From the NCBI GenBank assembly GCA_022316685.1, contig JAKJHU010000461.1, positions 1-64,000 on the forward strand: a stretch of DNA of 64,000 nt, written 5' to 3'. This document shows, piece after piece, positions 54,661-64,000 of this stretch. Each line of letters begins with the position of its first letter. Within the stretch, counting starts at the first letter, position 1. The notes below the pieces were generated by a model. It saw nothing but the letters and a program-made list of their open reading frames with translations, did not search any database and was not told where the DNA came from. The DNA is from Progne subis subis (Eukaryota; Chordata; Aves; Passeriformes; Hirundinidae). The translations under genes and the position numbers were made by a program.

Positions 54661-57600
54661 ACCCGCCAGTGATAACAGAACCTAATTTCTCTTTGTGTAA
54701 ATAACTTGGGTCACTCTCTGATGTCCATCCTCCATCCATGATGTCCATCCATCCATTGTCCATCCTCCAGTGCATCTTCCAGAACATGGAAGGAATAAAC
54801 CAGGTGTGAAAAGTGGAGAAGGAAAATGAGCCCTTCCTTTGGGAAGGGAACAGAAGATTCTGCCACATCCAGAGGGGAGGAGAAAAAGGAAAAGTGTTTG
54901 AGAAGCTGAAGTAGTGGCAGAGGGAGAAGAAATAAGAGGCGAGAGAAATGGTTTGTGGCCATGAATTGCAGGGCAGGCAGAGGACACCAGTGACCCAAAG
55001 AGTTTGGCACCTCCTTGCCATTAGGCAGCTGATCCCAAAAATTCCTCTCTGCTCAAAGGGCATACACAGCCTGGCTCACCCAGCACAGGTGCAGGAGGAG
55101 CATGAGGAAAACGGGGGATGGAACTACCTGAGTGTTTGCAGCAGGTTTTGCAGCCTGTGCTGAGCACCTTGGTCCTGGTTGCACTGTTCCCAGACACCAA
55201 CACCATTAGATCAGGAGGGAGCTGATTTAATCAGTTATTAAAATAGTCAAATCATTTGATTTAAATGATAAGGACCATTTTAATTTTGCTGCTGCTGCTC
55301 AGAAGGCAGAGGATTGGACTGAAGCTGGAGCTTTTGAGGAAAGGCCAGATAGTGACAGGCAGGGCCAGGGAATGAAAACGTGGCACCACCTCCATTTGGG
55401 AAGAATTATTTGCCCAGAAGGAGCCCAGCTCCAGAGCAACATCCCTGGAACCTCTTCAACACAAATAGTAGGGAGTTCATTCGTACAGCAAAAGATTTTC
55501 CTGGCCTCATTTACCCCTCCACATTCACTACACCTCTTCATTTCAAAAGCCACCACGGGAGCACTCTGCGCCGGAAGGCTCCTGCTTTGCACCAAGATGT
55601 TCTCTGTTCTGCTGCTGCTCCGTGCATCTTCTGGCTCCCTACCGCTGAAGGAAAAGAAATCTGTTTCCAAGACACAAACTGCTTTGTGTAAACCACAGCC
55701 ACGAGCTGCTGGCTGCGTGCTGTCCCAGCCCAGCGGCGCCTCCTTCCCCAGCACAGAGCTCTCCATCAGCGCAGCTCCAGGGGTGTGTTGCTATTAGGTC
55801 ATGTCACCAGGGACTGGAAAACACCAGACTGTGCCCTGTGTCTTAAAAATCCAGATGTGTGGTGATTATCTCATGATAGCCATCAGAGGTCCTGTTGTAA
55901 TGATATTTCTAATACTTTAGCCTTCAGGAGTTCTTAGGCTGGGATCAGCCTGTGCTTGGAGCTGGAGCAAGCTGTGTGCTCAGGTCTGCTGTGTGAAACA
56001 GCCACTGAGGTCCTGGTGCTGCCTGCTCCCTGGAAAGATGGAGCTGTTACGTTTTCCTGAGTGCACATGGTGTAACCAGATCATTTCTCATTGGGAGGAT
56101 GGATAGCAACGCTCGAACCACTGATGTCACTAAGTATAGTTGCATGAGATGAAATAAGAATACCCTTACTGTTAATCACACTTGCCTTTTTATTACCTGA
56201 TTCTATGGTAATAGGTTGTTATAGTTCTCATGTTCTTTCTGTATGTTGATCATCCTGGGGGCTGCAGCTGCAGCACGAGTGCAAGCACCCGGGGAAAGGA
56301 CTCACCTCCCTCGGGCCAGACGTGGATTTTGACCCAGCAAACCAGAGGAACACTGACAGAAAGGTAGAGTGTTGTGTTATTCAGGGAACAAAGCGTCACA
56401 GCAAATGACTGCCTTGAGTTTGGTGTGTTCCTTAATAGACTTGTGAAGTAAGCACGAAGGAAATGTCCTTACTGTTTATTACAAAAGGTCAAGTGTACAA
56501 ACACTGGCAGCTGCAGCCGATCTGAAGGATGCTGTGGTTACACCAGGCAGTGCCCCACTCTGCTGCTGGGAGTCTCTAGCCCCACACAGAGCTTGTTCAG
56601 CTTTCAAGAGACAGCAGGAGGCTCCTTTTTTCTTGATGCTCCTTAAAAATCCCTCCCCTCTTCCCACTAAACGTACTAGCACTGTTGGATGCAGCTGCCA
56701 GCAGCACGATTTCGCCTTCTGCCGAGCTCGCAGGGCCCCGCAGGAGGGACGCCTGTCAGCCCTGCGACTTGCACTCTTTGCAGTCATGTCCCAGGACACT
56801 CCTGGCACTGCTAACACGCTCTCCCTCTGCAGTTTGCAGTAATAGCAGCATCCAAGCTCTTGCAAAGGATGGGTTTAGCCCCGGTGAGCTTCCAAGGACT
56901 CCTCCCTTGAAGCGGCAGATGCATCGGGCTCTGAAGTGTCCCTGTACCCTCCGAGTTTCAGAAGGAGCTTGGAAGACAGGCAACCTTCCCCTAACCACCC
57001 CAAAGAGCAGAGAAGATGCCCTCCATCCCCCTTTCCTGGAGCTGGGAGGTGGAAAGGAGGAGGCTGGCATGGCAGTGAAGGGCAGGTTTGTGGCTGTCCC
57101 ACTTCCAGCAGTTTCTGCTGTCCCCACTGGCCTTGCGGGAGCTCTGCGGCTTCTCCCCGCGAGAACACCCCCTGAAAAAACCCTCTTCCTCCGTGCAGAA
57201 CTCAGAAGTAATGCACAATCTCTCCCCTTCCCAGAAAGCAGGCTGTGTGAGTGTGTTTGCACATGTGTGCACGCCAAGTTTTAGCCCAAGGAGAGTTTTA
57301 TACCTGACTTACAACCCGCTGAAAGAATTTTATTATGGAAGCAGTGACATAGCTTGATAGTAATGCACACACACCACTGCAGTGCCAGGGGTTTACAAGG
57401 CTTTGATGAGGTGTGTGTACAGCAGGTGACATCCCCAGCACAGGCAGAGCTGGCAGCACCTGGCTGGGAGCCTTCCAGCAAGGGGCTGGTGGCCCCAGGG
57501 TGTCTGGCAGCGCTCTGGAGGTGGCTCCTCACACAGCAGACCTGGGAAAGGGACAAGGACACGAGTTCAAATAGCTCACGGTCGGCAGGAGTTCCTTCAC

Positions 57601-58124
57601 GTGAGAAATCCTTCTCCTTATTTCTGACGGGCACCAACAAAACCAGTTTTGTGGGTGCAGCTATTGATCAGCTTCAGGTGAGTTCAAGGCAGAACTCCTC
57701 CTCCAAGCCCTGGTGAGGATTATCTGCTCTGTAGTGTGCCCACTGGCATCAGAGCCTTGCAGCAGTGGGTTTCTACTGCCATGGGCCGTGAAATGAGATG
57801 TCCTGGCTGGTGCTGTCGTGTTTGAAGGAGCTGGGACACCTCTGAACAGCCAGGTAACTCTGGAGCATCCCTGGGGGCCAGGGATTAATTAGAATATAAA
57901 ATTTCATCGACAATGGTCTTGCATTAATGCTGCTAAGAGGATAAATTCTTCCATTACCCTGTGGTTTCTGAGGGTGCAGTCATGGCTAAAGCTGGGCTGG
58001 AGGTAAGAAAGGGAAATTTTGGCCAACTGGTCTCTAATTCATGCGTGGGAGGCATTCAGCACCCAGTTTGCTTTGCAGAAAAAGTAGAGGTGAGGGGCTA
58101 TTGTAAAAAAAATGTGTTTGTGCT
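54661..58124. other. Single-copy region, no firm gene
   Basis: No duplicated block and no known domain. The longest frames are minus 55766-55299 (155 codons, containing CSECGGVNEARKIFCC but no paired finger) and plus 56685-57284 (199 codons); neither has supporting motifs. ATCCATCC-type short repeats are near 54720-54770. Confidence 0.3.
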
Positions 58125-58791
58125 TGTCCTGGTTTGGAGACAAATTTGGGGGAAAACTCCTGTATAGGATCTCTCTGGGAAGCAAACCCAAGTGGCCCTT
58201 CCCTACAACCAGTCCGAAAAAAAACCTCTTTGGAGAAAAGTGGAAAAACTATTTTGCTAAACAAATAAAGTGCATACAAGCATAAAGAATGAATAATATG
58301 AAACAATAAAACCTCTTCTTCTGGAGTGAGATGGCAAACTGAGAAAGTCCTTGCCGTGGGTGTAGCTCGGCTCTCTCTCAGTCTCTCATCAGTCCCAGTC
58401 CCTCCGGCGCTGCTGGAAAATGCCGAGGTCCAGGCCCCGGTGGGCCGCAGGTGCAGCCCCCAGTGCTCCCCTGGGTTTTCAGTCCAGAGCAGGTTTAAAC
58501 AGTTCCAAAAAAAAGGGAAAAAAAACAGTCCAGGGAACTTCTCTGCCCTAGCTACCTGAAACTAACTAAAAGCAAAAAAAAAAAAAAAAAAATCTCTGTC
58601 CTGCAGTCTCTCCAAGCCTCCGCCGAACACACCGTCAGCAGAAGAATGTGGAGGAGTCAGGCAGTTTTCTCAAAACAAACTCTGCGCTTCTCCTTGCTCT
58701 TAGAACCAGTCTGAAAGGCACAGAACTCAATATACAGCACAAACAGAACGGACGATTGGGGATACAAACATCATAAAGTTACCCAAGGACA
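58125..58791 (-). mobile_element. ERV-L solo LTR, opposite orientation
   Basis: 667 bp, TGTCCT...AGGACA on the plus strand because of the terminal inverted repeat; internal sequence is the reverse complement of 47507-48172. Left flank GTGCT and right flank GAGGG do not match. The right flank is the truncated gamma-ERV LTR. Confidence 0.88.
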
Positions 58792-59289
58792 GAGGGATTG
58801 AGAGGAATGACAAGATTTGTCTTTACAAACAAGCCCTGGGTCTGCTGGTAGATCAAACGAGCACTGAGAGATGAGAGAAACAATGGGAAGGATTCTACTG
58901 ATTGATGAATGGAAAAGAAGATACTTGCCTTTACAAACAAACCATAGGTTTGTAAGTGAAATTGAATATTGAAAGATGAAAGCAACAATGGGGAAAAACC
59001 CATAAATCCCATAAAAATTAAAAATTAGTGGGGTTATACATTAAAAGCAGAATCTTAGGCATTTTGGGAAGTCTGTACCTCTCAAGTACCTCAGCCAATG
59101 GGGAAAGAGAGAGGGAAATGCGGCCAGGAAATTATTAGGATAAAAAAGGAGGCTGCGTCCTTCGAAACACTGAGAGACCCCAGGGGAAATGCCCCATGGC
59201 CTCTCCCTTTATTCAAATAAAGTAAAAGGACTCCTCTGTCTCCTTTTTGGACATAAACCTCTGGTGTGCGTGGATTAATTTTCCTAACA
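58792..59289 (+). mobile_element. Gamma-ERV LTR fragment, inverted copy
   Basis: Reverse complement of the 33283-33780 LTR, including the same shortened U3 side (GATTGAGAGGAATGACAAG, matching the CTCGATCCCTC of copy B). Ends CTAACA at 59289, then the ZNF4 flank. Confidence 0.8.
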
Positions 59290-59831
59290 ACACAATCAGC
59301 TGAGAACGTGGCACTCTGAAAACAGAACTGACACTGACTGAAAATGAATGGGACAGAAATCAATAACCCTGAATGTTTGATTGACTATCAAATACATCCC
59401 ACTCACCCAGCCCCACACAATCCTGATCCCATTACTCCAAATTTGGATCCCACATCTCCCAATCTCCTTCCAACCCCATCTCACCCTGGAAGCTGTGGAA
59501 TCGAGTAAATTTGGCATGGGATTGAGTTTTTCTGAGGTGGGAACAAGCCATTTGGGGTGGGATTGAACCCTGTCAGTTAAATTTGAGTTGTTCTCAGTGG
59601 GATTGGAGTGGTTTTGAGCTGACAGACCAATTCCTCTTGGCTTCTGGAGTGCAAAGAGAGGTAGAAGAGAAAAAAATTAGAGCCAAAAAAAGGATAAGCA
59701 GCCAGGTGTCTTCCCAACGTGGACCACAGGGAATGTGGATCACCAGGGCTCTCATGCAACCTCCAGTGGGGGATGCAGTTGGAGCAGAGCACGAAGCTCT
59801 TCCTGCACTCAGGGCACTCACAGGGCTTCCC
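59290..59831 (-). other. ZNF4 3' flank with relic finger
   Basis: Inverted copy of 18176-18723 and 32716-33282. On the minus strand the relic finger PECRKSF continues in frame after the ZNF4 stop. Confidence 0.65.
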
Positions 59832-61159
59832 TTACTGGTGCCTCAGTTGGTGTCTGGTCATGTGAGACCTCTGTGAAAAGCTCTTCCCACACTGGGGACA
59901 CTCGTGGGGCCTCTCCCTGCTGTGCATGTGCCGGTGGTTGGAGAGCGTGGAGTTCCGTGTGAAACCCTTCCCACAGTCAGGGCAGCGGAAGGGCCTCTCC
60001 TCTGTGTGAATCCGCTGGTGCAGGAGGAGATCGGAGCTCGTGCAGAACCTCTTGCTGCATTTATCACACTCATAAGGCCTCTCCCCAGTGTGGGTCCTCT
60101 GGTGGTGAATCAGGGCCCAGCTCCGTATGAAGCTCATCCCACATACATCACACTCGTGGGGCCTCTCCCCGGTGTGGATGCGCCTGTGGTTGATGAGGGT
60201 GGAGTTGAGCTTGAAGCTCTTCCCACAGTCGGGGCAGCGGAAGGGCCTCTCCTCTGTGTGTGTCTGCTGATGTTCAAGGAGCTGGGAGCTGGTCAGAAAC
60301 CCCTTCTCACACTCAGAACACTTGTAGGGCCTCTCCCCAGTGTGGATCCTTTGGTGTACGGTCAGGTAACTATGGTGCCTGAAGCACTTCCCACATTCCC
60401 CACACTTGTATGGCCGTTCCCCAGTGTGGATCTTCTGGTGCTTGGTTAGGTTGGAGCTCTCTCTGAACCTCTTCCCACATTCTCCACACTCGTAGGGCCT
60501 CTCCCCTGTGTGGATCCTCTGGTGGCGCATCAGGCTGGAGCTGCGCCTGAAGCTCTTCCCACATTCCCCACACTCGTAGGGACGTTCGTCTGTGTGAATC
60601 CTCTGGTGGCGAAGCAGGTTGCTCCGCCAGCTGAAGCTCTTCACACACCCAAAGCACTTGTGGGGCTTCTCCCCATCATGAAGCTGCTCATGGACCACCA
60701 GGTCTGAGCTCTGGCTCCATCTCTGGCTGCCTTCCTGGCACAGGGTGGCTCTTTCCTCCTCGGATCCTCGTGATCTGCTTTTGCAGTCTCTTCTCACGAG
60801 GGATCGCCAGGACTTTTCCTCCCCGTTGGATTCCTGCCCCGTGGAGCCGCTCAAAACGGCCTCTTCCACGAGGATCTGCCGTGGGGATTTGTCCTCCTTG
60901 GTCTCCATGCTCAGCTCCTTGTCTGGGGGAGGAAGGACAAGGAGAGGATGGGATTTGCCTCCGTGCCAGAGGGAAGGGGAAGGAGATCCCCTCAGTGCGT
61001 CCCCGGCAGGACGGCGTCGGCTGCGGGGTTGTCCTGCAGCCGGGGCCATGCTGGGCTGGGAGATGGAGCAGGAGAGAGGGGGAAAGGGGCACTGACTTCC
61101 TCCTCACCTGCCTGGCTGTCCTGGGGCATCTTCCTCTTCCTCACAGCCTCCTCCTCCAT
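59832..61159 (-). CDS. ZNF4: C2H2 zinc-finger protein, 380 aa, intact
   Basis: Coding exons are 61159-61108 ([17 protein letters not shown], donor GTGAGG) and 60922-59832 (acceptor CCCCCAG, start in phase). The ATG exon follows a CCCCCCAG acceptor at about 61191, so an upstream non-coding exon is implied. Residues 18-106 are an acidic linker without KRAB or SCAN; ten C2H2 fingers follow at about 107-379, all with both Cys and both His. This is the best-preserved of the four paralogues. Base-contacting positions differ from ZNF2 in several fingers (for instance finger 2 RRSSSLMR versus SHSSSLIY), so their targets should differ. Presumed nuclear DNA-binding regulator; target unknown. Confidence 0.9.
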
Positions 61160-61290
61160 CCTGCCACGGTCTGGGAATTAGAAATCCTGTCTGGGGGGAG
61201 AACAAGGGATGAGCACGTTGAGTTTGAAGGTCTCTCTGCCCAAGTCCATCTCTAGAAGTCACCGGGTATCTGGGGTCCATGAAAAACAGG
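61160..61290 (-). other. ZNF4 upstream flank
   Basis: Matches the flanks before ZNF1-3 except for CTGCCACGGTCTGGG in place of CTGCGAAGGTTTGGG just before the ATG. Confidence 0.5.
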
Positions 61291-61560
61291 CAATTGGGAG
61301 TGAGTGGATCTACACTGGGGGCAACTGGGAGTCACTGGGAACATGATGAGAGGGACTGGGACTATTCCAGGGGCACCTGGGATAATACTGTGAGGAACTG
61401 GGAACAACTGGAACTTTGATGGGGGAAATTGGGATCCTACTGGGATCACAGTGGGAACAGCTGCGGCCATGCTGGGGAGAACTGGGATCACACTGAGGGT
61501 GATGGGAATCATACTGGGATTGACTGGGAGTGGCTGTGAGCAACTGGAATCTTGCTGAGT
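61290..61560. repeat. CTGGGA-type minisatellite upstream of ZNF4
   Basis: Same position and family as 8690-8900. Confidence 0.85.
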
Positions 61561-62140
61561 GTGGAGTCCCTGCAGCCCCTTGCCATAATACCTAGGGCCT
61601 GGCCTTGGCAGGACACATCATAGAGTCACCTGCCCAGCCTGAGACAGAGAACTTCCCAATGGGGCTCTGGACACGATGGTTTGCCTCAGTTTCTCCCCTC
61701 CCTGATTCCCCTGGCCCTTTGGGTTCTCCTTTCCTCTGGGTCTCCATTGGTTTGGGGTTCCCGGGGACTGGCCCCGTTTTCCCTAGAGGACACTGACCTT
61801 TCCTGCCCTTTGCTCTGTCCCCGTGCCTCAAGGTCTTGGGCTGCTGAAGCTCACACCTGAGCTGCAGACCGGCACACGTGCTCCCCTTTCCAATCTGGAT
61901 TCCCCTTGGGCTTCTGGAAATAAACCTGGCTGGAACTGATCCAGTGCCAAGGCCTTCTGGCCTCTCCTTGCTGAGCTGCCCACGTGGCGTGTGTGCATGT
62001 GTGAGCTTGACTGCTTCGCCTGAGCTTCCCCAAGCGGCCTTTCCACCGCAGAGGCTTATCGGCTCTGGGCTTCAGCTCCACTCCCAAAAACCACAACGCA
62101 ACACGCTTTGGCCCAAAATTACCCAAATGGGCCTAAAATC
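61561..62140. other. Module M, third copy
   Basis: Almost identical to 8901-9475, same orientation, with AATAAA near 61919. No gene recognised. Confidence 0.5.
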
Positions 62141-62610
62141 TCCAGCACCTGGACTGAGACCCACACCAAGGTCAGCACCAGAACCGGCACCAGCACCAAG
62201 ACTCAGACCGACACCGAATCCCAGACCGGCACCGACAGCGGCGCTGCTCTGGGACGGGCACCGAGACCAAGACTGGGACCAGAACCGACACCAGAACTGA
62301 GAGCGGCACCGCTGCAGCACCGGGACCAGGACCGGAACCAGTACACCGGAACTGAGACCGGCGCCACAGAGGCACCGGGACCGGGACTGACACCAAGACC
62401 GTAACTGACACCAGAACTGGCACTGGCACCAAGACTGAGACCAAGACCGGCACCGGAACCAGCACCGAGACTGGCACCGCTCCGGGACTGGGACCCAGAC
62501 TGAGACTGGCACTGGGAGCACTCCGGGACCAAGACTGACACCGCTACCGGCACCGGGACCTGGACTGCGCTGAGATCAACACTGAGACCGGGACTGAAGA
62601 CAGCAAAGAA
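62141..62610. repeat. GC-rich degenerate array (P3)
   Basis: Close copy of 9476-9935, with few substitutions and small indels. Confidence 0.85.
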
Positions 62611-63299
62611 GGGCTCAAAAGTCACCAAAAACACCCCTCAAGAGACCAAAAAGTGGCAGAAAATAGCCCCCAAAATGATCAAAATATGACTAGAAATGTA
62701 CCCAAAATTACAAAAAACTGTCTCAAAATGACACAAAAGTGCTCAAAAGTGACCTAAAATCCCCTCAAATGTACCCAAAATGAGACAAAATTGCCCCAAA
62801 TTACCCAATATGACAGAAAATGCTATAAAAGTGGCAAAGAATGGCACAAAAGTGACCAAAAATGACTCAGAAGTGACAGGAAATGCCCCAAAATGCTGCA
62901 GGATAGCGGAGAGCCTGGAGGAACACAGAATTCCAAAAATGCAAAAAAATTGTCCAAAATTGCACCAAAAAAGCAAAATTGAAAACAAAAAAACAAAAGA
63001 GCATTAAAAGGGCTAAAAGAAAGGAAAACCTTGAAAATTTGTCCAAAAAGGCCAATAATATTCCACAAATTTCAAGAAATTCACCAAACCAAACAAAAAA
63101 CACTCAGAATGAATGAAAAAACAAATAAAAAACCAAAAATCACCACACACACAAAAGAAACCCTCAAAAAATCCAACAAAACCCAAACAAATACCAGAAA
63201 TATATTTAAAAAATCCATCCGAACATCCCCCCAAAATCCCCCTAATCCTCGGACCACTCAGAATTTCCAAAATACCTGAAAATTCCCAGAATTTCCTAC
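62611..63299. other. A-rich word-repeat region (P3)
   Basis: Matches 9936-10570 but is more A-rich and longer. No exon. Confidence 0.6.
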
Positions 63300-63380
63300 A
63301 CTTGCTCTTGATGAAGGGCTGCAGGAGGTAGGACTTGCCAGTTCTGGCGCTGCTGATCACCAAGAACTTTTAGAGGAAAT
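63300..63380 (-). pseudogene. RAB4B: RAB4B-like exon 2, copy P3
   Basis: 81 bp with CCAG acceptor and GTAGGA donor, as in P1. The fourth codon after the split one is TAA, an in-frame stop (DFL*KFLVI). The P-loop codons read SSARTGKS: the GKS end is kept, the first Gly is lost. Exon 1 would lie to the right of the window. Confidence 0.7.
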
Positions 63381-64000
63381 CTGGAAAAAAACTCCCACAA
63401 TTGGACCCAAATTGGCAAGATTTCCTACATTTAGACCTAAAATTCCCCAATTTACCCATGTTTGGATAAAATTCCTGCAAATCCTCTCTAGAGATCTCAA
63501 AATTCCCACACTTGGACCTGAAATTCCCAAATTCCTGCATTTGCCTCAAAATTCAAAAAATTTCCCAAGAGAAAACCCAAAATTGCAACATTTAAACCCC
63601 AAGAATTCCAGACCCCCAATGACCCTTTATTGGCTCCCACAGACCCCTATAGAGCCTCTAAAGCACCACCAGAACCCCCCAAACCCCACCTAGAGAACCC
63701 CAGACCACCCCAGACCGCCCCAAATCCCCTATAGGGACTCCCAGAGCACCTAGAGACACCCACAGATCCCCCACAGGGACCCCCAGGCCCCCTGGACCCT
63801 CTATAGATCCCCCAGAGATCCCCTATAGCGCACTCAGACCCTCTCTGGAGACCCCTAGACCCCCCCAAATCCCCCACAGGGACCCACAGACACCCCCAGA
63901 CCTCCCCGGAACCGCTAGAGGCTCCCCAGACCCCTACAGATCCCCAATACTCCCCTCAAACCCACAAAACCCCTATAAAACCCCTACCCCATTTAGGGAC
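63381..64000. repeat. RAB4B-like intron 1 repeats (P3), to window end
   Basis: AT-rich AAAATTCCC words to about 63600, then the CTAGAGACCCCC minisatellite as in 10975-11500. Cut by the window end. Confidence 0.8.

Noticed and set aside
55299..55766. 155-codon minus frame with CSECGGVNEARKIFCC as a zinc-binding protein
   Set aside because: No paired His/Cys spacing of a known finger, no splice or start context and no similarity recognised.

Overview
The window looks like nuclear DNA of a songbird (passerine). Three things point there: CR1-type LINE 3' ends, bird-type ERVs (a gammaretrovirus-like and an ERV-L-like provirus), and C2H2 zinc-finger genes of the KRAB-less avian type (short first coding exon beginning [10 protein letters not shown], then one long finger exon). 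The very high density of GC-rich minisatellites and segmental duplications suggests a small GC-rich microchromosome, or another repeat-rich chromosome such as W. The species cannot be named from the sequence alone.

Most of the window is built from a few duplicated blocks. Block P contains a decayed RAB4B-like 5' gene end (CpG promoter, exon 1, exon 2) embedded in minisatellites. It leads into a zinc-finger gene (Z), which leads into block D (gammaretroviral ERV or its LTR, 15-bp and CTGGGA minisatellites, a CpG promoter-like stretch, a poly(A)-signal module and a CR1 end). Copies: D1 at 1-6341; P1+ZNF1 inverted at 7.2-13.9 kb; ZNF2+D2 at 16.8-22.9 kb; P2+ZNF3+D3 at 25.0-41.08 kb, with D3 carrying a full-length but broken gamma-ERV; and P3+ZNF4 plus an ERV LTR piece, inverted, at 58.8-64.0 kb. 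P1/ZNF1 and P2/ZNF3 form an inverted repeat about 7-8 kb per arm.

Of the four zinc-finger genes, ZNF2 (plus strand) and ZNF4 (minus strand) are open and predict 380 residues with ten fingers each. ZNF3 (plus) has a 2-bp deletion at the start of its finger exon, possibly rescued by an acceptor 5 bp downstream, and a frameshift in its last finger. ZNF1 (minus) is a pseudogene.

An ERV-L-like provirus (41079-48172) cuts block D3. It has two LTRs, a PPT, gag and pol in one frame separated by UAG, a single-base frameshift within RT, and no env. To its right lies about 10 kb of mostly single-copy DNA (48173-58124), closed on the far side by an opposite-oriented LTR of the same family. This island holds a tandem duplication, candidate exons of an unrecognised secreted peptide gene, an array of about 34 TGACCT/AGGTCA half-sites just upstream of it, and a CR1 copy. 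No tRNA, rRNA or CRISPR was seen.
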